Part shown: piece by piece, positions 36,590 through 46,969 of the stretch | Layout: each line of letters starts with the position of its first letter | How positions within the stretch are numbered: position 1 is the stretch's first letter | Assembly (NCBI RefSeq): GCF_030812475.1 | Contig: NZ_JAUSSR010000012.1 | Location: 173,759 to 237,758 of the forward strand | Length of the DNA: 64,000 nt | DNA from: Pseudomonas lini | GTDB lineage: Bacteria > Pseudomonadota > Gammaproteobacteria > Pseudomonadales > Pseudomonadaceae | Reading direction: 5' to 3' | The notes under the pieces: generated by a model | Told to the model about the DNA's origin: nothing | Databases searched by the model: none | The model's input: the letters and a program-made list of their open reading frames with translations, nothing else | Translations under genes and position numbers: made by a program

Positions 36590-37399
36590 ATGAGTGCCGA
36601 TAACGCCTACGCGGTCGAGCTGAAGGGACTGACCTTCAAGCGCGGTGCGCGCAGCATTTTCAATAACGTCGATATCCGTATACCGCGCGGCAAGGTCACC
36701 GGCATCATGGGGCCTTCCGGGTGTGGCAAGACCACACTGTTGCGTTTGATGGGCGCCCAGTTGCGTCCGACCAAGGGCGAGGTCTGGGTCAACGGTCAGA
36801 ACCTGCCGAAACTGTCTCGCAGCGACCTGTTCGATGCGCGCAAGCACATGGGTGTGCTGTTTCAGAGCGGTGCGCTGTTCACCGATCTCGATGTGTTCGA
36901 GAACGTCGCCTTTCCGCTACGGGTTCATACCGAGCTTCCGGAAGAAATGATCCGGGACATCGTCCTGCTCAAATTGCAGGCCGTGGGCTTGCGTGGCGCC
37001 ATCGACCTGATGCCTGACGAACTGTCCGGCGGCATGAAGCGCCGTGTCGCGCTGGCCCGGGCGATTGCCCTCGATCCGCAGATCCTCATGTATGACGAGC
37101 CCTTTGTCGGCCAGGACCCGATCGCCATGGGCGTGCTGGTGCGCCTGATCCGCCTGCTCAACGATGCGCTGGGCATCACCAGCATCGTGGTGTCCCACGA
37201 CCTGGCCGAGACGGCGAGCATCTCCGACTACATCTATGTGGTGGGCGACGGGCAGGTATTGGGGCAGGGCACGCCTGACGAATTGATGAATTCCAGTGAG
37301 CCCCGTATCCGTCAGTTCATGACGGGAGAGCCTGACGGACCGGTCGCCTATCACTTTCCAGCGACGGATTACCGCGCAGATCTTCTGGGGAAGCGTTGA
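36590..37399 (+). CDS. mlaF: Phospholipid ABC transporter ATPase MlaF
   Basis: 269 residues. Walker A GPSGCGKTT, signature LSGGMKRRVALARAI, Walker B ILMYDEPFVGQDPI and switch His SHDLAET are intact. Part of MlaFEDB, which moves phospholipids between inner membrane and MlaC. The stop overlaps the mlaE start by one base. Confidence 0.96.
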   Translation: MSADNAYAVELKGLTFKRGARSIFNNVDIRIPRGKVTGIMGPSGCGKTTLLRLMGAQLRPTKGEVWVNGQNLPKLSRSDLFDARKHMGVLFQSGALFTDLDVFENVAFPLRVHTELPEEMIRDIVLLKLQAVGLRGAIDLMPDELSGGMKRRVALARAIALDPQILMYDEPFVGQDPIAMGVLVRLIRLLNDALGITSIVVSHDLAETASISDYIYVVGDGQVLGQGTPDELMNSSEPRIRQFMTGEPDGPVAYHFPATDYRADLLGKR

Positions 37400-38196
37400 T
37401 GCGCAAGATTTCAGTGATAGAACGAGTGCGCCGCTTCGGCCATTCCGGCATCGATGTGCTGGGCGTGTTTGGCCGTTCGGCGATATTTCTGTTTCATGCC
37501 TTGTTCGGTCGCGGCGGTATCGGCGGCGGTTTCGGGCTGCTGGTCAAGCAATTGCATTCGGTGGGCGTGATGTCCCTGGTGATCATCGTGGTCTCGGGGG
37601 TGTTCATCGGCATGGTGCTGGCGCTGCAAGGCTTCAACATCCTGTCCAGCTACGGGTCGGAGCAGGCGGTCGGGCAGATGGTTGCCCTGACGCTGTTGCG
37701 TGAACTGGGGCCGGTGGTCACCGCCTTGCTGTTCGCCGGGCGCGCAGGTTCGGCCCTGACGGCCGAAATCGGCAACATGAAATCCACCGAGCAATTGTCC
37801 AGCCTGGAAATGATCGGTGTCGATCCGCTCAAGTACATCATCGCCCCGCGCCTGTGGGCCGGCTTCATTTCCCTGCCGGTGCTGGCGATGATTTTCAGCG
37901 TGGTGGGTATCTGGGGTGGTTCGTGGGTGGCCGTTGACTGGCTGGGTGTCTATGAAGGCTCCTACTGGTCGAACATGCAGAACAGCGTGACCTTTGCCGA
38001 CGATGTGCTCAACGGCATCATCAAAAGCATCGTCTTCGCCTTTGTCGTGACCTGGATCGCCGTATTCCAAGGCTATGACTGCGAGCCCACTTCCGAGGGG
38101 ATCAGTCGTGCCACTACCAAGACCGTGGTGTATGCCTCTTTGGCAGTACTCGGCCTGGACTTTATTCTGACCGCCTTGATGTTTGGAGATTTCTGA
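37399..38196 (+). CDS. mlaE: Phospholipid ABC transporter permease MlaE
   Basis: 265 residues of the MlaE/YrbE permease family, with five to six membrane segments and the conserved LRELGPVVTALLFAGRAGSA and GCEPTS-like tail (YDCEPTSEGISRATT). It forms the membrane channel of MlaFEDB. One-base overlaps join it to both neighbours. Confidence 0.96.
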   Translation: MRKISVIERVRRFGHSGIDVLGVFGRSAIFLFHALFGRGGIGGGFGLLVKQLHSVGVMSLVIIVVSGVFIGMVLALQGFNILSSYGSEQAVGQMVALTLLRELGPVVTALLFAGRAGSALTAEIGNMKSTEQLSSLEMIGVDPLKYIIAPRLWAGFISLPVLAMIFSVVGIWGGSWVAVDWLGVYEGSYWSNMQNSVTFADDVLNGIIKSIVFAFVVTWIAVFQGYDCEPTSEGISRATTKTVVYASLAVLGLDFILTALMFGDF

Positions 38197-38663
38197 TGCA
38201 AAACCGCACCCTGGAAATCGGTGTCGGCCTTTTCTTGCTGGCTGGCATCCTGGCTTTGCTGTTGCTGGCGTTGCGGGTGAGTGGCCTGTCCCCGAGCGCA
38301 ACGACCGATACGTATAAACTTTATGCCTATTTCGACAATATCGCCGGTTTGACGGTCAGAGCTAAGGTGACCATGGCCGGTGTGACCATCGGCAAGGTCA
38401 CGGCGATCGATCTGGACCGCGACAGTTTCACCGGCAGAGTGACCATGCAGCTTGAAAAATCGGTGAATAACCTGCCGACCGACTCCACTGCATCTATCCT
38501 GACCGCTGGCCTGTTGGGCGAGAAATACATCGGTATCAGCGTGGGCGGCGAAGAAGGCTTGCTCAAGGATGGCGGGACCATCCACGACACCCAGTCGTCG
38601 CTGGTGCTTGAGGACCTGATAGGTAAATTCCTGCTCAATACCGTTAGCAAAGAAGCCAAATGA
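38196..38663 (+). CDS. mlaD: MCE domain lipid-binding protein MlaD
   Basis: 155 residues. N-terminal membrane anchor (residues ~6-27) and a single MCE domain (YFDNIAGLTVRAKVTMAGVT). It forms the hexameric periplasmic ring on MlaE. The ILTAGLLGEKYIGIS segment is the hydrophobic pore region. Confidence 0.95.
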   Translation: MQNRTLEIGVGLFLLAGILALLLLALRVSGLSPSATTDTYKLYAYFDNIAGLTVRAKVTMAGVTIGKVTAIDLDRDSFTGRVTMQLEKSVNNLPTDSTASILTAGLLGEKYIGISVGGEEGLLKDGGTIHDTQSSLVLEDLIGKFLLNTVSKEAK

Positions 38664-38674
38664 GGAGTTTTTGA

Positions 38675-39328
38675 ATGATCTCTACCTTGCGACGTGGCCT
38701 GTTGATATTGCTCGCGGCCTTGCCGTTGATGGCTAACGCCGTGGCGGCGCCGTCAGCGCACGAACTGATTCAGGACACGACTACCCGGTTGCTGGCCGAC
38801 CTGGCTGCCAACAAGGAAAAATACAAGCAAAGCCCGAAGGACTTCTACGATGCGCTGAACGGTATCGTCGGGCCGGTGGTCGATGCCGACGGGATATCCC
38901 GCAGCATCATGACCGTGAAATACTCGCGCAAGGCCACGCCTGAGCAAATGCAGCGCTTCCAGGAAAACTTCAAGCGCAGCCTGATGCAGTTCTATGGCAA
39001 CGCCTTGCTCGAATACAACAACCAGGGCATCACCGTTTCGCCGGCCAAGGACGAAAGCGGCACCCGGACCAGCGTCGACATGCAGGTCAAGGGCAGCAGC
39101 GGTTCGATCTATCCTGTGTCCTATACACTTGAGAAAATCAACGGCGAGTGGAAAGTGCGCAACGTGATCATCAACGGCATCAACATCGGCAAGCTGTTCC
39201 GCGATCAGTTCACCGATGCGATGCAGCGCAATGGCAACGACCTGGACAAGACCATCGACAATTGGGCCGGTGAAGTCGCCAAAGCCAAGGACGTCACCGA
39301 CAAGGCTGCCGTGAAGCCAGTTCAATGA
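38675..39328 (+). CDS. mlaC: Periplasmic phospholipid-binding protein MlaC
   Basis: 217 residues with a signal peptide (LLILLAALPLMANAVAA). The Ttg2D/MlaC domain contains RSIMTVKYSRKATPEQ and VRNVIINGINIGKLFRDQF. It shuttles phospholipid between MlaFEDB and the outer-membrane MlaA complex. Overlaps mlaB by four bases. Confidence 0.95.
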   Translation: MISTLRRGLLILLAALPLMANAVAAPSAHELIQDTTTRLLADLAANKEKYKQSPKDFYDALNGIVGPVVDADGISRSIMTVKYSRKATPEQMQRFQENFKRSLMQFYGNALLEYNNQGITVSPAKDESGTRTSVDMQVKGSSGSIYPVSYTLEKINGEWKVRNVIINGINIGKLFRDQFTDAMQRNGNDLDKTIDNWAGEVAKAKDVTDKAAVKPVQ

Positions 39329-39630
39329 GCGTATCGGCCATTCGCATGAACGATGCCGGCGAGTTGCTGGTCAGCGGCATGCTGGACTACCGCACCGGTC
39401 CCGGCTTGCGCAAGCAGGGCCAGGCGCTGATCAAGTCCAGCAAGGCGGCTACGTTGGTGGTCGATTGTTCGGCCGTGTTGAAGTCCAGCAGTGTCGGCTT
39501 GTCGCTGTTGCTGTGCTTCATGCGTGATGCAGAGGCGGCCGGCAAGGCGTGGAGCATCCGTGGAATGCCCGAAGACATGCGTGAAATCGCTCAGGTCAGC
39601 GAATTGACCGAGCTGTTGGCGCAAACCTAA
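39325..39630 (+). CDS. mlaB: STAS domain protein MlaB
   Basis: 101 residues, a single STAS domain with the LKSSSVGLSLLLCF motif, whose serine/threonine position contacts MlaF. It stabilises and activates the MlaF ATPase. Last gene of the mla unit; an intrinsic terminator follows. Confidence 0.92.
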   Translation: MSVSAIRMNDAGELLVSGMLDYRTGPGLRKQGQALIKSSKAATLVVDCSAVLKSSSVGLSLLLCFMRDAEAAGKAWSIRGMPEDMREIAQVSELTELLAQT

Positions 39631-39644
39631 CCAACATCTATGAA

Positions 39645-39698
39645 CAAGCCCCCCGTCAGAGTCCTGCTTAGCGGGGTTCGCAGGCGCGGGGCTTTTTT
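39645..39698 (+). terminator. Intrinsic terminator after mlaB
   Basis: AAGCCCC ... GGGGCTTTTTT with an inner stem-loop (TCCTGCTTAGCGGGGTTCGC) gives a branched hairpin followed by six Ts. Confidence 0.85.
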
Positions 39699-39744
39699 GT
39701 ATGATGTCCGACCCGCGCGCACAGGGCGCCGATTGAGGTTGAGC

Positions 39745-39996
39745 ATGCAGGCCAACGAAGTAAAGAGCTTCCTTGAAGGAAAGCTGTCCGATTCTCTGTC
39801 ACAAGTGCAGGTAGAAGTTGAGGGCGAAGGCTGCAACTTTCAGCTGAACGTGATTAGCGATGAACTGGCGGCGTTGAGCCCGGTGAAGCGTCAGCAGCAG
39901 ATCTATGCCCATTTGAACCCATGGATCACCGATGGCAGCATCCATGCGGTCACTATGAAATTTTTCAGCAGCGCGGCCTGGGCCGAGCGCACCTGA
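39745..39996 (+). CDS. ibaG: BolA family protein IbaG
   Basis: 83 residues from ATG 39745 (MQANEVKSFLEGKL). BolA-like fold with KRQQQIYAHLNPWI, containing the conserved His used to bridge a [2Fe-2S] cluster with a monothiol glutaredoxin. The neighbouring murA is its usual partner in proteobacteria. The upstream frame runs into the terminator and is not part of it. Confidence 0.93.
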   Translation: MQANEVKSFLEGKLSDSLSQVQVEVEGEGCNFQLNVISDELAALSPVKRQQQIYAHLNPWITDGSIHAVTMKFFSSAAWAERT

Positions 39997-40018
39997 GCCC
40001 AAGGGCGTCGAGATTCTT

Positions 40019-41284
40019 ATGGATAAATTGATAATTACCGGTGGCGTTCGCCTTGATGGCGAAATCCGCATTTCCGGGGCAAAGAACTCTGCCCTGCCGA
40101 TCCTGGCTGCCACCTTGCTGTGCGATGGCCCGGTGACCGTTGCCAACCTGCCGCACCTGCACGACATCACCACCATGATCGAGCTGTTCGGGCGCATGGG
40201 CATCGAACCGGTGATCGACGAAAAGCTCAGCGTCGAAATCGACCCGCGCACCATCAAGACCCTGATCGCCCCGTACGAACTGGTTAAAACCATGCGTGCG
40301 TCGATCCTGGTACTGGGCCCAATGGTAGCCCGTTTCGGTGAAGCCGAAGTCGCACTGCCTGGCGGTTGCGCCATCGGTTCGCGTCCGGTTGACCTGCACA
40401 TCCGCGGCCTTGAGGCCATGGGTGCAATCATCGACGTCGAAGGCGGCTACATCAAGGCCAAGGCCCCTGAAGGCGGCCTGCGCGGTGCGCACTTCTTCTT
40501 CGATACCGTCAGTGTGACCGGCACCGAGAACATCATGATGGCCGCCGCACTGGCCAGGGGCCGCAGCGTGCTGGCAAACGCCGCTCGCGAGCCTGAAGTC
40601 ATCGACCTGGCGAACTTCCTGAATGCTATGGGCGCCAAGATCACTGGCGCCGGCACCGACACCATCACCATCGATGGCGTCGAGCGTCTGCACCCGACCA
40701 CTTACAAGGTCATGCCTGACCGTATCGAGACGGGCACCTACCTGGTGGCCGCGGCGGTCACCGGCGGTCGTGTGAAGGTCAAGGACACGGATCCGACCAT
40801 CCTCGAAGCCGTCCTGGAAAAGCTCCGCGAGTCGGGTGCCGAAATCACCTGCGGTGAAGACTGGATCGAGCTGAACATGCATGGCAAGCGGCCGAAAGCC
40901 GTCAACGTGCGTACCGCTCCGTACCCGGCGTTCCCGACCGACATGCAGGCGCAGTTCATCTCCCTCAACGCCATTGCCGAAGGCACCGGTGCCGTGATCG
41001 AGACGATCTTCGAAAACCGCTTCATGCACGTGTACGAACTGCACCGCATGGGCGCCAAGATCCAGGTCGAAGGCAACACTGCCATCGTCACCGGGACCGA
41101 GAAGCTCAAGGGCGCGCCAGTGATGGCCACCGACCTGCGTGCATCGGCCAGCCTGGTGATCTCGGCGCTGATCGCCGAAGGCGATACCCTGATCGATCGC
41201 ATCTACCACATAGACCGTGGTTACGAGTGCATCGAAGAGAAACTGCAGATGCTCGGCGCCAAGATCCGCCGCGTACCGGGCTAG
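40019..41284 (+). CDS. murA: UDP-N-acetylglucosamine 1-carboxyvinyltransferase
   Basis: 421 residues. Catalytic Cys117 lies in PGGCAIGSRPVDLH, so the enzyme should be fosfomycin-sensitive. The Lys-Asn pair SGAKNSALPIL is near residue 20. It commits UDP-GlcNAc to peptidoglycan synthesis. 22 bases after ibaG. Confidence 0.98.
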   Translation: MDKLIITGGVRLDGEIRISGAKNSALPILAATLLCDGPVTVANLPHLHDITTMIELFGRMGIEPVIDEKLSVEIDPRTIKTLIAPYELVKTMRASILVLGPMVARFGEAEVALPGGCAIGSRPVDLHIRGLEAMGAIIDVEGGYIKAKAPEGGLRGAHFFFDTVSVTGTENIMMAAALARGRSVLANAAREPEVIDLANFLNAMGAKITGAGTDTITIDGVERLHPTTYKVMPDRIETGTYLVAAAVTGGRVKVKDTDPTILEAVLEKLRESGAEITCGEDWIELNMHGKRPKAVNVRTAPYPAFPTDMQAQFISLNAIAEGTGAVIETIFENRFMHVYELHRMGAKIQVEGNTAIVTGTEKLKGAPVMATDLRASASLVISALIAEGDTLIDRIYHIDRGYECIEEKLQMLGAKIRRVPG

Positions 41285-41425
41285 TTTCTGTGGCATGGGC
41301 ACAGGGACGTGCCCGTTGATTTGTTCGAAGTCGAGGGTGTCTTTTCGTAATTAAGAAAGCCTCGACGTGTGTCCGGCGTCGTTTGCGACCGGGCATGAGT
41401 ACCTTGATAAGGACTGACGTTTCCC

Positions 41426-42061
41426 ATGTTGACCATCGCACTGTCCAAGGGCCGCATCCTTGACGACACCCTGCCGCTTCTGGCTGAAGCGGGCATCGTG
41501 CCGACCGAGAATCCGGACAAGAGCCGCAAGCTGATCATTCCCACGACCCAGGCCGATGTGCGCCTGTTGATCGTGCGCGCCACCGATGTGCCGACGTACG
41601 TCGAGCATGGCGCCGCCGACCTTGGTGTCGCAGGTAAAGATGTGCTGATGGAATATGGCGGCCAGGGTTTGTACGAGCCTCTGGATCTGCGGATTGCCCT
41701 CTGCAAGCTGATGACCGCCGGCCGTGTCGGCGATGTCGAGCCCAAGGGCCGTTTGCGGGTGGCGACCAAGTTCGTCAACGTCGCCAAGCGCTACTATGCC
41801 GAACAGGGCCGTCAGGTCGATATCATCAAGCTTTACGGCTCGATGGAGCTGGCGCCGCTGATCGGTCTGGCGGACAAGATCATCGACGTGGTCGACACCG
41901 GCAACACCCTGCGCGCCAATGGCCTGGAACCCCAGGATTTCATCGCCGACATCAGCTCCCGCCTGATCGTCAACAAGGCCTCGATGAAAATGCAGCATGC
42001 CCGTATCCAGGCGTTGATCGACACCCTGCGCAAGGCAGTGGAGTCTCGACACCGCGGCTGA
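41426..42061 (+). CDS. hisG: ATP phosphoribosyltransferase, short form
   Basis: 211 residues, i.e. the short HisG lacking the C-terminal histidine-sensing domain. Short HisG needs the HisZ subunit, not present in this window. Signature DLGVAGKDVLMEYG and VDVVDTGNTLRANGL are intact. First step of histidine biosynthesis. Confidence 0.97.
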   Translation: MLTIALSKGRILDDTLPLLAEAGIVPTENPDKSRKLIIPTTQADVRLLIVRATDVPTYVEHGAADLGVAGKDVLMEYGGQGLYEPLDLRIALCKLMTAGRVGDVEPKGRLRVATKFVNVAKRYYAEQGRQVDIIKLYGSMELAPLIGLADKIIDVVDTGNTLRANGLEPQDFIADISSRLIVNKASMKMQHARIQALIDTLRKAVESRHRG

Positions 42062-42114
42062 TTCACCTGCGCGACGCTGAGTCGCGCCCGTCTATCCGCC
42101 TCATAGCCAGAATT

Positions 42115-42164
42115 CTCAGGTGCCCAAGCGGAAACGACTGCTAAGTTAGGGCGCCTGAGTTTTT
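42115..42164 (+). terminator. Intrinsic terminator or attenuator between hisG and hisD
   Basis: CTCAGGTGCCC (42115-42125) pairs with GGGCGCCTGAG (42149-42159) with one G-U pair and is followed by TTTTT. It stands between hisG and hisD, which would otherwise be a simple operon. Confidence 0.7.
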
Positions 42165-42187
42165 GCCAATTCTATGAGGCTCTCGCT

Positions 42188-43525
42188 ATGACCGCACCGA
42201 CTGCAATTCGCCGACTCGACGCTGCTGACCCGGATTTCGCACATCATCTGGATCATCTGCTGAGCTGGGAAAGTGTGTCCGACGACTCGGTCAATCAGCG
42301 CGTGCTGGACATCATCAAGACCGTGCGTGAGCGTGGCGATGCGGCGCTGGTGGACTACACCCGGCAATTCGACGGCCTGGACGTTGCCTCCATGGCCGAC
42401 CTGATCCTGCCGCGCGAACGCCTGGAACTGGCCCTGACGCGGATCACCGTGCCCCAGCGCGAAGCCCTGGAAAAAGCCGCGGCCCGTGTGCGCAGTTACC
42501 ACGAAAAGCAGAAGCAGGAATCCTGGAGCTACACCGAAGCCGATGGCACCGTGCTCGGCCAGAAGGTCACGCCGCTGGATCGCGCCGGCCTGTACGTCCC
42601 GGGCGGCAAGGCGTCGTACCCGTCCTCGGTGCTGATGAACGCGATTCCGGCCAAGGTCGCCGGCGTGACCGAAGTGGTCATGGTCGTGCCGACCCCTCGG
42701 GGTGAAATCAACGAACTGGTGCTGGCCGCGGCCTGCATCGCCGGTGTCGATCGCGTGTTCACCATCGGTGGCGCCCAGGCGGTTGCCGCACTGGCATACG
42801 GCACCGAAAGCGTGCCGAAGGTCGACAAGGTGGTCGGGCCGGGCAACATCTATGTTGCCACTGCCAAGCGCCACGTGTTCGGCCAGGTCGGTATCGACAT
42901 GATCGCCGGTCCCTCGGAAATCCTCGTGGTTTGCGACGGCAAGACCGATCCGGACTGGATCGCCATGGACCTGTTCTCCCAGGCCGAGCACGACGAAGAC
43001 GCCCAGGCGATCCTGGTCAGCCCGGACGCCGGGTTCCTCGACCAGGTCGCCGCCAGCATCGCCAGGCTGCTGCCGACCATGGAACGTGCCGAGATCATCG
43101 AAACCTCGATCAATGGCCGTGGCGCGCTGATCAAGGTTCGTGACATGGACCAGGCCATCGAAGTGGCCAACCGTATCGCACCGGAGCATTTGGAATTGTC
43201 CGTTGCCGACCCGCAAGCCTGGCTGCCGCAGATCCGTCACGCCGGCGCGATCTTCATGGGCCGTCACACGTCTGAAGCCCTTGGCGATTACTGCGCGGGT
43301 CCGAACCACGTGCTGCCGACTTCCGGCACCGCGCGATTCTCTTCGCCGCTGGGTGTGTACGACTTCCAGAAACGCTCGTCGATCATCTTCTGCTCCGAGC
43401 AGGGTGCGTCCGAACTGGGCAAGACCGCTTCCGTGCTGGCCCGTGGCGAGTCGTTGACCGCCCACGCGCGCAGCGCCGAATACCGCATCGTCGACGAAGA
43501 CTTTCCACAAGGGCAGGGGAACTGA
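42188..43525 (+). CDS. hisD: Histidinol dehydrogenase
   Basis: 445 residues. The signature region IDMIAGPSEILVVCD followed by AEHDEDAQA and the zinc ligands in DLFSQAEHD are present; PTSGTARFSSPLGVYDF is near the end. It oxidises histidinol to histidine in two steps. Two bases separate it from hisC. Confidence 0.97.
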   Translation: MTAPTAIRRLDAADPDFAHHLDHLLSWESVSDDSVNQRVLDIIKTVRERGDAALVDYTRQFDGLDVASMADLILPRERLELALTRITVPQREALEKAAARVRSYHEKQKQESWSYTEADGTVLGQKVTPLDRAGLYVPGGKASYPSSVLMNAIPAKVAGVTEVVMVVPTPRGEINELVLAAACIAGVDRVFTIGGAQAVAALAYGTESVPKVDKVVGPGNIYVATAKRHVFGQVGIDMIAGPSEILVVCDGKTDPDWIAMDLFSQAEHDEDAQAILVSPDAGFLDQVAASIARLLPTMERAEIIETSINGRGALIKVRDMDQAIEVANRIAPEHLELSVADPQAWLPQIRHAGAIFMGRHTSEALGDYCAGPNHVLPTSGTARFSSPLGVYDFQKRSSIIFCSEQGASELGKTASVLARGESLTAHARSAEYRIVDEDFPQGQGN

Positions 43526-43527
43526 AC

Positions 43528-44580
43528 ATGAGTAAATTCTGGAGCCCGTTCGTCAAGAACCTCGTGCCTTACGTCCCGGGCGAACAGCCGAAACTGGCCA
43601 AGCTGGTGAAGCTCAATACCAATGAAAATCCGTACGGCCCATCGCCCAAGGCCCTGGCGGCGATGCAGGTCGAACTGAACGACAACTTGCGCCTGTACCC
43701 GGACCCGAACAGCGATCTGCTGAAAAACGCAGTCGCCAACTACTACGGCGTACAGAGCAATCAGGTGTTCCTCGGCAACGGTTCCGATGAAGTCCTGGCG
43801 CACATCTTCCACGGTCTGCTGCAACACGATCAGCCGCTGCTGTTCCCGGACATCAGCTACAGCTTCTACCCGGTCTACTGCGGCTTGTACGGCATCGCCT
43901 TCGACGCGGTACCGCTGGACGAGCAGTTCCAGATCGATCCGGCGGACTACGCCAAGCCGAATGGCGGGATCATCTTCCCGAACCCGAACGCGCCGACCGG
44001 TTGCCTGCTGGCGCTGGATGCCGTGGAGCAAATCCTCAAGGCCAGCCCGGATACGGTGGTCGTGGTGGACGAGGCTTACATCGACTTTGGTGGCGAGACG
44101 GCAATCACCCTGGTGGACCGTTATCCGAACCTGCTGGTGACTCAAACCCTGTCCAAGTCCCGTTCTCTGGCCGGGCTGCGGGTAGGGCTGGCGGTGGGGC
44201 ATCCGGACCTGATCGAAGCGCTGGAGCGGATCAAGAACAGCTTCAACTCCTATCCGCTGGACCGCCTGGCGATTGTCGGCGCGGCGGCAGCGTTCGAGGA
44301 TCGCGAGCACTTCGACAAGACCTGCCGCTGGGTGATCGAGAGTCGCGACAAGGTGGTCGGGCAATTGGAGGCGAAGGGCTTTGAGGTGTTGCCTTCGGCG
44401 GCGAACTTCATATTCGCCCGTCATCCGCAGCATGATGCGGCGGGCCTGGCGGCGAAGTTGCGCGAGCAGGGTGTAATCGTTCGACACTTCAAGCAGGAGC
44501 GGATTGCCCAGTTCCTGCGGATCAGCATCGGTACGCCTGAGCAGAACCAGGCGCTGATCGACGGCCTGGCCGACCTCTAA
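43528..44580 (+). CDS. hisC: Histidinol-phosphate aminotransferase
   Basis: 350 residues. PLP lysine lies in TLSKSRSLAGLRVG, with NPNAPTG and VVDEAYIDF upstream. Class II-type fold I aminotransferase forming histidinol phosphate. Downstream is a REP pair rather than another his gene. Confidence 0.97.
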   Translation: MSKFWSPFVKNLVPYVPGEQPKLAKLVKLNTNENPYGPSPKALAAMQVELNDNLRLYPDPNSDLLKNAVANYYGVQSNQVFLGNGSDEVLAHIFHGLLQHDQPLLFPDISYSFYPVYCGLYGIAFDAVPLDEQFQIDPADYAKPNGGIIFPNPNAPTGCLLALDAVEQILKASPDTVVVVDEAYIDFGGETAITLVDRYPNLLVTQTLSKSRSLAGLRVGLAVGHPDLIEALERIKNSFNSYPLDRLAIVGAAAAFEDREHFDKTCRWVIESRDKVVGQLEAKGFEVLPSAANFIFARHPQHDAAGLAAKLREQGVIVRHFKQERIAQFLRISIGTPEQNQALIDGLADL

Positions 44581-44593
44581 ACCACGCCTCGGT

Positions 44594-44690
44594 CCCTGTA
44601 GGAGCTGGCTTGCCAGCGAAGGCGGTCTACCAGTCAACATCATCGTTGAATCTGATGGCCTCTTCGCTGGCAAGCCAGCTCCTACAGGGG
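44594..44690. repeat. REP pair (BIME), TAGGAGCTGGC type
   Basis: CTGTAGGAGCTGGCTTGCCA at 44596 and the inverse TTCGCTGGCAAGCCAGCTCC at about 44663, between convergent hisC and algW, where it may act as a shared 3' end. Confidence 0.9.
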
Positions 44691-44704
44691 TTTTGTGTTG
44701 CTGT

Positions 44705-45871
<1,167 letters not shown>

Positions 45872-45973
45872 TAAGCACGTCCTGACAGGTTGCAGGCGGT
45901 ATGAGACCGCCCATAATGTCGCGCATTATACGAGGCCAAGCGTGCCTCTGAACGGGATATTTAGGAGTCTTTT

Positions 45974-46732
45974 ATGGCCGTCGCCCTGAGCACCCTGGTC
46001 GAAGAAGCCGACCGTTACCTCAACAGCGCCAGGATTGCCGATTACTGCCCCAACGGCTTGCAGGTCGAAGGCCGGCCGCAGGTGATGCGCATCGTCAGTG
46101 GCGTCACCGCCAGCCAGGCGCTGCTCGACGCCGCCGTCGAAGCCAAAGCCGACCTGGTGCTGGTGCATCATGGCTATTTCTGGAAAGGCGAGAATCCGTG
46201 CATCACCGGCATGAAGCAGCGTCGCCTGAAGACCCTGCTCAGGCACGATATCAGCCTGCTGTCCTACCACCTGCCGCTGGATCTGCATCCCGAAGTCGGG
46301 AACAACGTGCAGCTGGCGCGACAGCTGGACATCACGGTCGAAGGCCCGCTGGACCCGGACAACCTCAAGGTCGTCGGCCTGGTCGGCTCATTGAATGAAC
46401 CAGTGACCCCGCGGGATTTCGCCCGACGCGTGCAGGAAGTCATGGGCCGTGAGCCGTTGTTGATCGAAGGTGGCGAGATGATTCGTCGGGTGGGTTGGTG
46501 CACCGGTGGCGGCCAGGGTTACATTGACCAGGCAGTGTTGGCCGGCGTCGATCTGTACCTGTCCGGTGAAGCCTCCGAACAGACCTTTCATAGCGCCCGG
46601 GAAAACGACATCAGCTTCATCGCCGCCGGCCACCACGCCACCGAGCGTTATGGTGTGCAGGCGTTGGGTGATTACCTGGCACGGCGGTTTGCCCTGGAGC
46701 ACATCTTCATCGATTGCCCGAATCCGATTTGA
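45974..46732 (+). CDS. Nif3-like dinuclear metal centre protein (YbgI family)
   Basis: 252 residues. Metal-binding histidines lie in LVLVHHGYFWKGE and the second half in FIAAGHHATERYGVQALG. YbgI homologues are toroidal hexamers reported as GTP cyclohydrolase I type 2; the physiological role is unsettled. Divergent from algW, with the shared promoter region 45872-45973. Confidence 0.9.
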   Translation: MAVALSTLVEEADRYLNSARIADYCPNGLQVEGRPQVMRIVSGVTASQALLDAAVEAKADLVLVHHGYFWKGENPCITGMKQRRLKTLLRHDISLLSYHLPLDLHPEVGNNVQLARQLDITVEGPLDPDNLKVVGLVGSLNEPVTPRDFARRVQEVMGREPLLIEGGEMIRRVGWCTGGGQGYIDQAVLAGVDLYLSGEASEQTFHSARENDISFIAAGHHATERYGVQALGDYLARRFALEHIFIDCPNPI

Positions 46733-46746
46733 ATACCCCCGATCCA

Positions 46747-46848
46747 CTGTGGGAGCGAGCCTGCTCGCGAAAAACCCGAGAACACCGCGGGGTGCCCGTT
46801 TTCCCGCGTCATCGTTGGCGACCATCGCGAGCAGGCTCGCTCCCACAT
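46747..46848. repeat. REP pair (BIME), GGGAGCGAGCC type
   Basis: TGTGGGAGCGAGCCTGCTCG at 46748 and the inverse CATCGCGAGCAGGCTCGCTC at about 46823. Spacer end CGTCATCGTTGGCGAC resembles those at 0.55 and 20.8 kb. Confidence 0.9.
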
Positions 46849-46880
46849 GGGTATATTCATATACCCTTTCGATCTAGCCT

Positions 46881-46903
46881 GCGTCCTGATTAGAAGAGGA
46901 CGC
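46881..46903. promoter_or_regulatory. Inverted repeat upstream of cysD
   Basis: GCGTCC and GGACGC arms are separated by an 11-base A-rich centre, followed by a possible -10 TGCTAGGAT. It may be a control site of sulfate assimilation, but no CysB consensus is clear to me. Confidence 0.35.
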
Positions 46904-46969
46904 TGTGCTAGGATTCCCCGCTCGAACACGGCCCGCTGGCCGTCCATAAGATCGTTTTCGTGAGTAGCC

